Source: Bradyrhizobium semiaridum
GTDB lineage: Bacteria; Pseudomonadota; Alphaproteobacteria; Rhizobiales; Xanthobacteraceae
Length of the DNA stretch: 64,000 nt
NCBI RefSeq assembly: GCF_020329505.1
Contig: NZ_JAGKJJ010000019.1
Location: forward strand, 62,001 to 126,000
Direction of reading: 5' to 3'
Shown: piece after piece, positions 40,977 through 49,396 of the stretch
Position numbering within the stretch: the stretch's first letter is position 1
How the letters are laid out: each line of letters starts with the position of its first letter
The notes under the pieces: model-generated
Told to the model about the DNA's origin: nothing
Seen by the model: only the letters and a program-made list of their open reading frames with translations
Databases searched by the model: none
Position numbers and translations under genes: made by a program

Positions 40977-42017
40977 ATGAACCTCGCTGACCTCAACAAA
41001 GTTGCGCTCGCCATGGTGACCCCGGGCAAGGGCATCCTCGCCGCCGACGAATCCTCCGGCACCATCAAGAAGCGGTTCGACGCCATCAACGTCGATTCGA
41101 CCGAGGACAATCGCCGCGACTATCGCGAGATGCTGTTCCGCTCGCAGGAGGCGATGAGCAAGTACATCTCCGGCGTCATCCTCTATGACGAGACGATCTG
41201 GCAGAATGCCAAGGACGGCACGCCGCTGGTCAAGCTGATCGAGCAGGCCGGCGCCATTCCGGGCATCAAGGTCGACGAAGGCACGCAGCCGCTACCGAAT
41301 TGCCCGGGTGAACTCGTCACCGTCGGCCTCGACAGGCTCGCCGAGCGGCTGAAGAAATATTACGAGCGCGGTGCGCGCTTTGCGAAATGGCGTGCGGTGA
41401 TCGATATCGGCTCGGGCGCTGGCGGCCGCGGCATTCCGACCATGACCGCGATCCGCGTCAACGCGCACGCGCTGGCGCGCTACGCCGCGCTGTGCCAGGC
41501 CGCACAGATCGTGCCGATCGTCGAGCCTGAAGTGCTGATGGACGGCGACCACGACATCGACCGCTGCTACGAGGTGACGCAGCGGGTGCTGAACCGCACC
41601 TTCCAGGAATTGCGGGTGCAGCGCGTCGCGCTGGAAGGCATGATCCTTAAGCCGAACATGGCCATATCTGGCAAGAAGTGCCCGAAGCAGGCGTCAGTGC
41701 AGGAAGTCGCCGAGAAGACCGTGCGCCTGCTCAAGAGCTGCGTGCCGGCCGCGGTCCCCGGCATCGCCTTCCTCTCCGGCGGACAGAGCGACGAGGAGGC
41801 CACCGCGCATCTCGACGCCATGAACAAGATCGGCAATCTGCCCTGGAAGCTGACCTTCTCCTACGGCCGCGCGCTGCAGGCGGCGCCGCAGAGGGCGTGG
41901 TCGGGCAAGGCCGACAACGTGCCTGCGGGCCAGCGCGCCTTCGCGCATCGCGCCAAGATGAACAGCCTCGCGAGCACCGGCCACTGGGACGCCGCGCTCG
42001 AGAAACAGGCGGCATAA
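40977..42017 (+). CDS. Class I fructose-bisphosphate aldolase
   Basis: This 346-aa Schiff-base aldolase needs no metal. Features: MVTPGKGILAADESSGTIKKRFD (about residues 12-34), EGTQPLP, FAKWRAVIDIG with the active-site Lys region, EPEVLMDGDHDIDRC, the Schiff-base lysine in LEGMILKPNM, and FLSGGQSDEEAT. It carries out the same reaction as the class II enzyme encoded directly upstream. GGAGGA precedes the ATG at 40977 by 7 bases, an excellent ribosome-binding site; the longer frame is repeat DNA. The C-terminus lacks the Tyr typical of animal enzymes. Confidence 0.96.
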   Translation: MNLADLNKVALAMVTPGKGILAADESSGTIKKRFDAINVDSTEDNRRDYREMLFRSQEAMSKYISGVILYDETIWQNAKDGTPLVKLIEQAGAIPGIKVDEGTQPLPNCPGELVTVGLDRLAERLKKYYERGARFAKWRAVIDIGSGAGGRGIPTMTAIRVNAHALARYAALCQAAQIVPIVEPEVLMDGDHDIDRCYEVTQRVLNRTFQELRVQRVALEGMILKPNMAISGKKCPKQASVQEVAEKTVRLLKSCVPAAVPGIAFLSGGQSDEEATAHLDAMNKIGNLPWKLTFSYGRALQAAPQRAWSGKADNVPAGQRAFAHRAKMNSLASTGHWDAALEKQAA

Positions 42018-42695
42018 TTGGCCACCAAGCCCGTTCCGCCGCGGCCCGTCCCGCGCCTCTATCTCGCGACGCCGCTGGTCGAGGAGCCCGCGCAGCTCGC
42101 CGCCGAGCTCCCGGATCTGCTCGCCGCGGCCGACGTCGCCGCGGTGCTGGTGCGGCTCGCCGAAACCGATCCGCGCAGCATGATCACCCGCGTCAAGGCG
42201 CTGGCGCCTGCAGTTCAGAACGCGGGCGCGGCGCTCCTGATCGACGGCCATCCCGACATCGTCGCCCGCGCCGGCGCCGACGGCGCGCATCTGACCGGCG
42301 TTGCCGCGATGGAGGACGCCCTGCCCTCGCTGAAGCCGGACCGCATCGCCGGTGTCGGCGGGCTGGCGACCCGCCACGATTCGATGGCGGCGGGCGAAGC
42401 CGGCGCCGACTACGTGCTGTTCGGCGAACCTGATGCCAAGGGACAGCGGCCGTCGGTCGAGGCGATCGCCGAGCGGCTGGGATGGTGGGACGAATTGTTC
42501 GAGCCGCCCTGCGTGGGCTTCGCCGCCTCGCGCGCAGAGGCCGAGGAATTCGCCGCCGCGGGCGCGGATTTCGTCCTGGTCGGAGATGCCATCTGGGCCG
42601 ATCCGCGCGGCGCCAAGGCGGCGCTGATCGAGATCGGCGAGGCGATCGCGCAAGCGCATGCCAGCACGTTCGGGAAGGCCAAGGCCGAGGGATGA
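42018..42695 (+). CDS. ThiE/TenI-like thiamine phosphate synthase family protein
   Basis: This 225-aa TIM-barrel protein resembles thiamine phosphate synthase: LYLATPLVEEPAQLA, LIDGHPDIVARAGADGAHLTG, RIAGVGGLATRHDSMAAGEAGADYVLFGEP, and GFAASRAEAEEFAAAGADFVLVGDAIW. Several ThiE signature residues differ (HLTG for HLGQ, TRHDSM for SxHD), so true thiamine phosphate synthase activity is not assured. The frame opens with TTG directly after the aldolase TAA (no gap), suggesting translational coupling, and there is only a weak Shine-Dalgarno. Other thiamine genes are absent here. Confidence 0.75.
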   Translation: MATKPVPPRPVPRLYLATPLVEEPAQLAAELPDLLAAADVAAVLVRLAETDPRSMITRVKALAPAVQNAGAALLIDGHPDIVARAGADGAHLTGVAAMEDALPSLKPDRIAGVGGLATRHDSMAAGEAGADYVLFGEPDAKGQRPSVEAIAERLGWWDELFEPPCVGFAASRAEAEEFAAAGADFVLVGDAIWADPRGAKAALIEIGEAIAQAHASTFGKAKAEG

Positions 42696-42713
42696 CTGAA
42701 GGATGACGCCGGA

Positions 42714-43793
42714 ATGAAGCACCTGCGTCCGATAGGTGTTGCGCTCGGCTGCACGATGCTGGCAGGCGGCGCGATGGCGCAGCTGTCGATCACGCCGCCG
42801 GCACAGACGCCGCCGGCTAAGAAGGAGGCGCCCAAGGAGAGCAAGCCGAAGGTGCATTCGCCGGTCGCCAAGAAGCCCGCGCCGAAGCCGGCCGCCGCGG
42901 CGACGCCCACCCCGACGCCTTCGCCCACGCCGACCCAGACGGTCGACGATCCCAATGTCGACCTGGTCTACGGCGCCTATCAGCGCGGCATGTACAAGAC
43001 CGCGTTCGACCTCGCGACCGCGCGGGCACAGAACAACAACGACCCCAAGGCGATGACCATGCTGGGCGAGCTCTATGCCAACGGGCTCGGCGTCAAGCGC
43101 GATTACGTCAAGGCCGACGGCTGGTACAAGCGCGCCGTCGACGGCGGCGACCGCGAGGCGATGTTCGCGCTCGCGATGATGAAGATCGCCGGCCGCGGCG
43201 GCCCGGTCGACAAGGATACCGCGGTCAAGCTGCTGGCGTCGGCGGCCAAGCTCGGCGAGCCCAAGGCGGCCTATAATCTCGCGCTGCTGTATCTCGACGG
43301 CCAGACCCTGCCGCAGGACCTCAGGCGCTCGGCCGAGCTGCTGCGCATGGCCGCCGATGCCGGCAGCCCCGAGGCGCAATACGCGCTCGCGACCTTCTAC
43401 AAGGAAGGCACCGGGGTGCCGAAGGACCTCGAAAAGGCGGTGCGGCTGCTGCAGGCGGCGTCGCTGGCCGACAATGTCGACGCCGAGGTCGAATACGCCA
43501 TCGCCCTCTACAACGGCACCGGCACGCCGCGGAACGTGCCGGCGGCGGTGGCATTGCTGCGCAAGGCGGCCCGGCAGAACAGCCCGATCGCACAGAACCG
43601 GCTCGCCCGTGTGCTGGCGACCGGCCAGGGCGCGCCGGTCGACAAGGTCGAGGCCCTGAAATGGCACACCGTGGCCAAGACCGGCGGCAAGGGCGATCCG
43701 GATCTCGACGACATCCTCGCCGACATGAGCCCGGACGACCGCGCCAAGGCCGAGGCAGCTGCCCGGAAATGGATCGGCCGCAACGCCAAATGA
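42714..43793 (+). CDS. Secreted Sel1-like (TPR) repeat protein
   Basis: This 359-aa protein has a signal peptide (residues 1-22, ending AMA), a Pro/Lys/Ala-rich linker (about 25-78, with KKPAPKPAAAATPTPTPSP) and then about six Sel1-like repeats of 36 residues, such as AMTMLGELYANGLGVKRDYVKADGWYKRAVDGG and AQYALATFYKEGTGVPKDLEKAVRLLQAAS. Sel1 repeats mediate protein contacts in envelope or signalling complexes. The linker could let the repeat domain reach through the periplasm. The gene is 18 bases after the ThiE-like gene. The partner is unknown. Confidence 0.9.
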   Translation: MKHLRPIGVALGCTMLAGGAMAQLSITPPAQTPPAKKEAPKESKPKVHSPVAKKPAPKPAAAATPTPTPSPTPTQTVDDPNVDLVYGAYQRGMYKTAFDLATARAQNNNDPKAMTMLGELYANGLGVKRDYVKADGWYKRAVDGGDREAMFALAMMKIAGRGGPVDKDTAVKLLASAAKLGEPKAAYNLALLYLDGQTLPQDLRRSAELLRMAADAGSPEAQYALATFYKEGTGVPKDLEKAVRLLQAASLADNVDAEVEYAIALYNGTGTPRNVPAAVALLRKAARQNSPIAQNRLARVLATGQGAPVDKVEALKWHTVAKTGGKGDPDLDDILADMSPDDRAKAEAAARKWIGRNAK

Positions 43794-43861
43794 CGCCTTG
43801 ACGGCGCCTGCTTCAGAGGGCACCCAGTCCGGAAACCTCGGACAGCCTCGCCGCTCTATTT

Positions 43862-43998
43862 TTGCCCGTCATCCTGAGGTGCGAGCGGAGCGAGCCTCGA
43901 AGGATGATCGGCCACAGACCAGGCCGTCGATCCTTCGAGACGCGCGTTCCGCGCTCCTCCCGAGGCAACGGCAAAGCCGTTGCTCCGGGGATGACGGG
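43862..43998. repeat. CCCGTCATCCTGAGG-type repeat before the inositol monophosphatase gene
   Basis: CCCGTCATCCTGAGGTGCGA..AGCCTCGAAGGATG faces GATCCTTCGAGACGC..GGGGATGACGGG, an inverted repeat of about 135 bases. It is one of the large palindromic repeats common in this genus. The interval 43794-44056 contains no gene. Confidence 0.75.
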
Positions 43999-44056
43999 CA
44001 GAAACTTCCTGCGCTGCCAGCGCCGAGATCCAACATTCTCGAGTCAAGTACACATC

Positions 44057-44851
44057 ATGCTCTACTCCGCCCTCATCAATGTCATGGTCAAGGCCGCGCG
44101 GCGGGCCGGCCGCAGCCTCAAGCGCGATCTCGGCGAGATCGAGCACCTCCAGGTGTCGCTGAAGGGGCCGGCGAATTTCGTCTCGCTGGCCGACAAGCGC
44201 GCCGAGGAGATGCTCTACGCCGACCTCGAGAAGGCGCGGCCCGGCTACGGTTTTCACGGCGAGGAAGGCGGGCATCGGGAAGGCTCCGACAAGAGCCACA
44301 CCTGGATCGTCGATCCGCTCGACGGCACCACCAACTTCCTGCACGGCATCCCGCAATTCGCGATCTCGATCGGGCTGGCGCGCGAGGGCACCGTGATCGC
44401 GGGTGTGATCTACAATCCGGCCAATGACGAGCTCTACATCGCCGAGCGCGGCAAGGGCGCGTTCCTCAACGACCAGCGGCTGCGGGTCGCTGGCCGCCGC
44501 CAGCTCAACGAATGCGTGATCGCCTGCGGCCTGCCGCATATCGGCCGCGGCAACCACCAGCTGGCGCTGCAGGAGATGGCCGCGCTGCAGAGCAAGGTCG
44601 CGGGCTTCCGCCGCTTCGGCGCCGCCTCGCTCGACCTCGCGTTCGTCGCCGCCGGCCGCCTCGACGGCTACTGGGAGCGCAACCTGCAACCCTGGGACAT
44701 CGCAGCCGGCCAGATCATGGTCAAGGAAGCCGGCGGCACCGTCTCCGGCATCCAGGGCAATGACGACCCGCTGCAGACCGGCCACGTCGTCTGCGGCAAC
44801 GAATTCGTGCACGGCGAACTGATCAGGATCTTGCGGCCGCTCGGGCAGTAG
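44057..44851 (+). CDS. suhB: Inositol monophosphatase family protein (SuhB-like)
   Basis: This 264-aa Mg-dependent phosphatase shows all metal-binding motifs: GEEGGHREG (Glu of the first site), WIVDPLDGTTNFLHGIPQFAISIGL (about residues 84-108) and YWERNLQPWDIAAGQIMVKEAGG. It would dephosphorylate inositol phosphates or related sugar phosphates. SuhB in E. coli also takes part in rRNA transcription antitermination; whether that applies here is unknown. The start is the ATG at 44057 (MLYSALINVMVKAARRAGR); the longer frame is repeat DNA. Confidence 0.93.
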   Translation: MLYSALINVMVKAARRAGRSLKRDLGEIEHLQVSLKGPANFVSLADKRAEEMLYADLEKARPGYGFHGEEGGHREGSDKSHTWIVDPLDGTTNFLHGIPQFAISIGLAREGTVIAGVIYNPANDELYIAERGKGAFLNDQRLRVAGRRQLNECVIACGLPHIGRGNHQLALQEMAALQSKVAGFRRFGAASLDLAFVAAGRLDGYWERNLQPWDIAAGQIMVKEAGGTVSGIQGNDDPLQTGHVVCGNEFVHGELIRILRPLGQ

Positions 44852-44874
44852 TGCAACGCCGCGATCTGCGGCGG

Positions 44875-45990
44875 CTAATCGTCGTCCTCGTCGCGAAATT
44901 CGCCGGCGAGGGTCAGGCCCTCGATGATGGTGGCGCCTTTCGTCTTGATCACCCGGCGCAGCGGGACCGAACTCTCGCTGCGCAACGCCTCCATCAAGTG
45001 CTCCGAATGGGTGACGATCCAGACATCGGCGCGGCGCGACGCCTTGACGATCAGCCGCGCCAACGGCGCCAGCAAGGATGGATGCAGGCTGGTCTCGGGC
45101 TCGTTCAGCGCAATGAACGGCGGCAGCCGGTAGCCCATGAACACGGCGAGCAAGCAGATATATTTCAGCGTCCCATCGGATAGTTCGTGCGCCTTGAACG
45201 GACGCGGCATATCGGCAAGCTGCAGATCGAACTCGCAGGCACCATTTCGTTGCCATGCCCGGAGCTCGGCACCCGGGAACGCATCCTCGACCGCATCCTG
45301 CATATCCTCGGCATCCTGGCGGATGGCGTAGAGCGTTGCCAGGGCGGCAGCCAGATCGCTGCCGTCGGCGCTCAGCGAGGGCGTTGTGATCGCAAGACAG
45401 GGCTTGCGGATCGGTGACGCCTGATCGGTGCGGAAATCGTGATAGAAACGCCAGCTCTGCAGCGCGTTTCTGATCAGGTCCACTTCGGGACACGTCTTGC
45501 CGTCGAGGAAACCGGCGAGCGCGGTTTCCGACGGCAGCACCGCATTCTTGTGCTCACTCCAGGCGCCGCTCTCGCCGCGGACGCTGACATGCGAATTCGT
45601 CCGCTCCATCAGCAGGACCTTGCGTTTGCCGTGCGTCGCCTCGATGCGCTCGGACTTGATCATCGGCTCGCCGGGAAATGCCGCCTCAAGCGGGCCCGGA
45701 TGTCCGAGCTCGATGAAGTACCTGATGTTGTCGATTTTGGCCGCCAATCGCAGCCGTCCATCCTCGCCGCGCTTGCGCAGGCCGGACCAGCAGACCGAGT
45801 TCAATCCGCCTTCGTCGGCGATCGTGCGCGTGATCCGGCCGGTCGCCGCGTCGCGCAACAGCGACAGGGATTTGTAGAGGTTCGATTTGCCGACACCATT
45901 CTCGCCGACGAAGACGGACAGCGGCTGAACGGGCATGAAGAGCCGCCGGATCGAGCGATAATTCGAAATCTCAATTTCGCTCGGGCCCAT
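44875..45990 (-). CDS. Stand-alone RecF/OLD-like AAA ATPase (COG4637-type)
   Basis: This 371-aa ABC/SMC-like ATPase has Walker A GENGVGKSN (about residues 29-37), a long middle part, the signature-like ELSDGTLKYICLLA (about 265-278), Walker B FIALNEPETSLHP, and the switch WIVTHSEHLME. The TOPRIM nuclease domain of OLD proteins is absent. It resembles predicted ATPases that occur singly or with a partner in mobile or defence contexts, but no nuclease or restriction gene is adjacent, so a defence role is not supported. It lies convergent with the inositol monophosphatase gene (23 bases apart). Function unknown. Confidence 0.85.
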   Translation of the reverse strand: MGPSEIEISNYRSIRRLFMPVQPLSVFVGENGVGKSNLYKSLSLLRDAATGRITRTIADEGGLNSVCWSGLRKRGEDGRLRLAAKIDNIRYFIELGHPGPLEAAFPGEPMIKSERIEATHGKRKVLLMERTNSHVSVRGESGAWSEHKNAVLPSETALAGFLDGKTCPEVDLIRNALQSWRFYHDFRTDQASPIRKPCLAITTPSLSADGSDLAAALATLYAIRQDAEDMQDAVEDAFPGAELRAWQRNGACEFDLQLADMPRPFKAHELSDGTLKYICLLAVFMGYRLPPFIALNEPETSLHPSLLAPLARLIVKASRRADVWIVTHSEHLMEALRSESSVPLRRVIKTKGATIIEGLTLAGEFRDEDDD

Positions 45991-46135
45991 TGCACGCTCT
46001 CATTCCTCGGGTTGCCCGCCGGGTTCTCGTTCAATCCAGAGGTGCAATCTGGATTGGCCGGCTCGCGAAAGCAAGCCGGAAGCGGCGCTGGGGTCCGAAT
46101 TGAACAGCGCCGATCTCGAACGCCGGTGCGCGCCT

Positions 46136-46178
46136 CTAAAGCGCGATGAGGTTTGGTTGAATCGTCATCGCGCTTTAG
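46136..46178. repeat. CTAAAGCGCGATGA hairpin, family G
   Basis: CTAAAGCGCGATGA and TCATCGCGCTTTAG form a 14-bp stem with a 15-base loop. It resembles the hairpins at 33626-33655 and 24734-24760. It stands between the RND pump gene and the ATPase gene, both on the minus strand, next to a family A palindrome. Confidence 0.7.
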
Positions 46179-46197
46179 CTCTTGTTTGAGCATGATC

Positions 46198-46236
46198 TTC
46201 TCGGAAAACCGCTTCGCACTTTTCCGGATCATGCTC
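46198..46236 (-). repeat. Family A palindrome overlapping the RND pump stop codon
   Basis: GAGCATGATCTTCTCGGAAA..CTTTTCCGGATCATGCTC. The last two bases of the palindrome lie in the stop codon of the efflux pump gene (46235-46237), so the transcript ends in a strong stem-loop. It may protect or end the pump mRNA. Confidence 0.7.
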
Positions 46237-49200
46237 AGTGCGCGCCCTTGGCCGGCGCGGGCGGGCCGTGTGCTTCGACCGTCTCCGCCGCCTTCTCGCG
46301 GTCGCCGGCGAGCACGCGTTGGACGCTGACGAAGAAGACCGGCACCAGCAGCAGCGCGAGGATTACGACGGCGATCATGCCGCCCATCACCGAGGTGCCG
46401 AGCGCCTGCTGGCTGGCGCCGCCGGCGCCGGTCGCGATCGCCATCGGCAGCACGCCGCAGACGAAGGCGAGACCGGTCATCAGGATCGGGCGGAAGCGCA
46501 GACTGCACGCCTCCACCGTCGCCTCGACCAGCGGCTTGCCCTGCGCGCGCAGATCCTTGGCGAACTCGATGATCAGGATCGCGTCCTTGGCGGCAAGGCC
46601 GATGATGGTGATCAGGCCGACGGTGAAATAGACGTCGTTGGACAGCCCGCGCATCGTCGCCGCCACCACCGCGCCGAGAATGCCAAGCGGAATCGTCAGC
46701 AGTACCGCGAGCGGAATGGTCCAGCTCTCATAGAGCGCGGCGAGCAGGAGGAACACCACCAGCACCGACAGCGCGAGCAGGAACGGCGCCTGCGAACCGG
46801 ACAGCTTCTCCTGCAGCGACTGGCCGGTCCACTCATAGCCGAAGCCGCGCGGCAGCTTGTCGGCGAGCCGCTCCATCTCGGCGATCGCATCGCCCGAGGT
46901 GAAGCCCGGCCGCGCCTCGCCGGAGATGCGCACCGCCGGATAGTAGTTGAAGCCCGCAATCTGAGTCGGCCCCTTGGTCCACTCGATGGTGGCGAAGGCC
47001 GAGAACGGCACCAGCTGGCCGCGGCTGTTCTTGACGTTGTAATTGAGGATATCGTCGGCGTTCATGCGGCTGGTCTTGTCGGCCTGCACGATGACGCGCT
47101 GCATACGCCCGCGGTTCGGGAAATCGTTGATGTAGTTCGAGCCGAGATTGGTCGAGATCGTCTGGTTGATGTCCTCGAAGGTGACGCCGAACGCGCCCGC
47201 CTTCTCGCGGTCGATCATCAGATTGACCTGCGGCGCCGGCGGCAGGCCTTCGACATAGACCTTCTGCAGCACCGGGCTGGCATTGGCTTCGGTCACGAGG
47301 CGGTCGGACGCCGAGATCAGCGCCGCATAACCCTTCTGGCCGCGGTCCTGCAGGCGGAACGAGAAGCCCGAGGAGTTGCCGAGGTTGTCGATCGGCGGCG
47401 GCTGCAGCGCCGAGATCCTGGCGTCGCGGATCGACGACAGATCGCGGTTGATGTCGGCGACGATGGCGGCCGCGGAATCCTTCGGGCCGCGCTCCGACCA
47501 GTCCTTCAGGGTGATGAAGGCCTGCGCGGTGTTCATGCCCTGGCCGAGGAAGCTGAAGCCGGTCAGGAACGTGACGTTCTCGATGCCGGCGCGCTCGAGC
47601 AAATACTTCTCGACCTTCTCGACCGCCGCCTCGGTGCGCGCGTATGACGACTCCGACGGCGTCTGTACGTCGGTGGTGATGAAGCCCTGGTCGTCGACCG
47701 GAAGGAAGCCGCCGGGCAGCCGCACGAAACCCCAGCCGACGGCGACGAACAGCACGGCGTAGATCGCCATCAGGCGGCCGGTGCGCTTCAGCCCACCCTG
47801 CACCGTGCGCGTATAGCCGTCGCGGCTCTTGTCGAGCACGCGGTTGAACCAGCCGAACACGCCCCTGCGGGCGTGGCCGTGGCCCTGCTGCACCGGCTTG
47901 AGCAAGGTCGCGCACAGCGCCGGCGTCAGCGACAGCGCGAGCAGCGCCGAGAACGCGATCGCCGCCACCATGGTGACCGAGAACTGGCGGTAGATGATGC
48001 CGACCGAACCCGGAAAGAACGCCATCGGCACGAACACCGCCATCAGCACCAGGGTGATGCCGATGATGGCGCCGGTGATCTGCGACATCGCCTTCTTGGT
48101 CGCTTCCTTCGGCGGCAGGCCCTCCTCGGCCATGATGCGCTCGACGTTCTCGACCACGACGATGGCGTCGTCGACCAGGATGCCGACCGCCAGCACCATG
48201 CCGAACATGGTCAGCATGTTGATCGAGAAGCCCGCGATCATCAGCGTGGCGCAGGCGCCGAGCAGCGCCACCGGCACCACGATGGTCGGAATGATGGTGT
48301 AGCGGATGTTCTGCAGGAACAGGAACATCACGATGAACACGAGAACCACCGCCTCGACCAGCGTCATAAGGACCTTCTCGATCGAGGCCTTCACGACCGG
48401 CGTGATGTTGTAGGGGATCTCGTAGCTGATGTTGGCCGGAAAGAAGCGCGACAGCTCCTTCATCTTGGCCTCGACCGCGCTCGCGGTCGCCAGCGCATTG
48501 CCCTTCGGCGACAACAGCACCGACAGACCGGCGGTCGGCTTGCCGTCGAGGCGGGTATTGAACTGATAGCTGAGGCCGCCGACCTCGATCCGCGCGACGT
48601 CGCGCAGGCGGACCGTCGAACCGTCGGCATTGGCGCGCAGGATGATCGCGCCGAACTCGTCCGGCGAGGAGAGCTGGCCCTTGACCAGCACCTGCGCGGA
48701 GATCTTCTGGCTGTCGGTGCTCGGCTCGGCGCCGATGCTGCCCGAGGCGACCTGGGCGTTCTGCGCCGTGATCGCCTTGTTGACGTCGTCGGCGGACAGG
48801 CCGTAGCCGACCAGCTTGGCCGGATCGATCCAGATGCGCAGGCTGCGCTCGGTCGAATACAGCGTGGCGCGGCCGACGCCGGGAATGCGGCGGACCTCGC
48901 CCAGCACGTTGCGGATCATGAAGTCGCCGAGACCGACCTCGTCGAGGCTGCCGTCGGTCGAATTCAACGTGATGATCTGCAGCACGGCCGAGGAGGCTTC
49001 CTCGACCAGGATGCCCTGCTGGATCACGGCGCGCGGCAGCCGCGCCTCGACGCGCTTGAGGCGGTTCTGCACCTCGACCGAGGCCTGGCTGGTGTCGGTG
49101 CCCGGCTTGAAGTTGGCGATGATCTCGACCTGGCCGAGCGAGTCGGAGGTCGATTCGAAGTTCAGGATGTTGGCGGCGCCGTTGAGCTCCTCCTCGATCA

Positions 49201-49390
49201 GCCGCGTCACGCTGTTGTAGAGGTTTTCCGGCGAGGCGCCGGGATAGCTGGTCGAGATCGAGATCGAGGGCGGCGCGATGATCGGGTATTGCGCGACCGC
49301 GAGCAGCGGGATCGAAATCGCGCCGATCAGACAGATGAACAGCGCGACGACCCAGGCGAAGATCGGCCTGTCGATGAAGAAGCTAGGCAT
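46235..49390 (-). CDS. RND multidrug efflux permease (HAE1/AcrB family)
   Basis: This 1051-aa inner-membrane proton-driven pump has twelve membrane helices in the AcrB arrangement. MPSFFIDRPIFAWVVALFICLIGAISI opens the protein, the proton-relay Asp pair is in VGILVDDAIVVVENVER (helix 4), and Lys is in GLAAKDAILIIEFAKDL (helix 10). Two large periplasmic loops contain the porter and docking parts. It exports hydrophobic compounds with the adaptor encoded 6 bases upstream. No outer-membrane channel gene and no dedicated regulator lie next to the pair, so the pump probably uses a channel encoded elsewhere. The stop codon touches a palindromic repeat. Confidence 0.96.
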   Translation of the reverse strand: MPSFFIDRPIFAWVVALFICLIGAISIPLLAVAQYPIIAPPSISISTSYPGASPENLYNSVTRLIEEELNGAANILNFESTSDSLGQVEIIANFKPGTDTSQASVEVQNRLKRVEARLPRAVIQQGILVEEASSAVLQIITLNSTDGSLDEVGLGDFMIRNVLGEVRRIPGVGRATLYSTERSLRIWIDPAKLVGYGLSADDVNKAITAQNAQVASGSIGAEPSTDSQKISAQVLVKGQLSSPDEFGAIILRANADGSTVRLRDVARIEVGGLSYQFNTRLDGKPTAGLSVLLSPKGNALATASAVEAKMKELSRFFPANISYEIPYNITPVVKASIEKVLMTLVEAVVLVFIVMFLFLQNIRYTIIPTIVVPVALLGACATLMIAGFSINMLTMFGMVLAVGILVDDAIVVVENVERIMAEEGLPPKEATKKAMSQITGAIIGITLVLMAVFVPMAFFPGSVGIIYRQFSVTMVAAIAFSALLALSLTPALCATLLKPVQQGHGHARRGVFGWFNRVLDKSRDGYTRTVQGGLKRTGRLMAIYAVLFVAVGWGFVRLPGGFLPVDDQGFITTDVQTPSESSYARTEAAVEKVEKYLLERAGIENVTFLTGFSFLGQGMNTAQAFITLKDWSERGPKDSAAAIVADINRDLSSIRDARISALQPPPIDNLGNSSGFSFRLQDRGQKGYAALISASDRLVTEANASPVLQKVYVEGLPPAPQVNLMIDREKAGAFGVTFEDINQTISTNLGSNYINDFPNRGRMQRVIVQADKTSRMNADDILNYNVKNSRGQLVPFSAFATIEWTKGPTQIAGFNYYPAVRISGEARPGFTSGDAIAEMERLADKLPRGFGYEWTGQSLQEKLSGSQAPFLLALSVLVVFLLLAALYESWTIPLAVLLTIPLGILGAVVAATMRGLSNDVYFTVGLITIIGLAAKDAILIIEFAKDLRAQGKPLVEATVEACSLRFRPILMTGLAFVCGVLPMAIATGAGGASQQALGTSVMGGMIAVVILALLLVPVFFVSVQRVLAGDREKAAETVEAHGPPAPAKGAH

Positions 49391-49396
49391 CGCGGA

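Noticed and set aside
44875..46237. Defence island around the OLD-like ATPase
   Set aside because: Neighbours are an inositol monophosphatase and an efflux pump; there is no nuclease, methylase or toxin gene, so a defence island is not supported.
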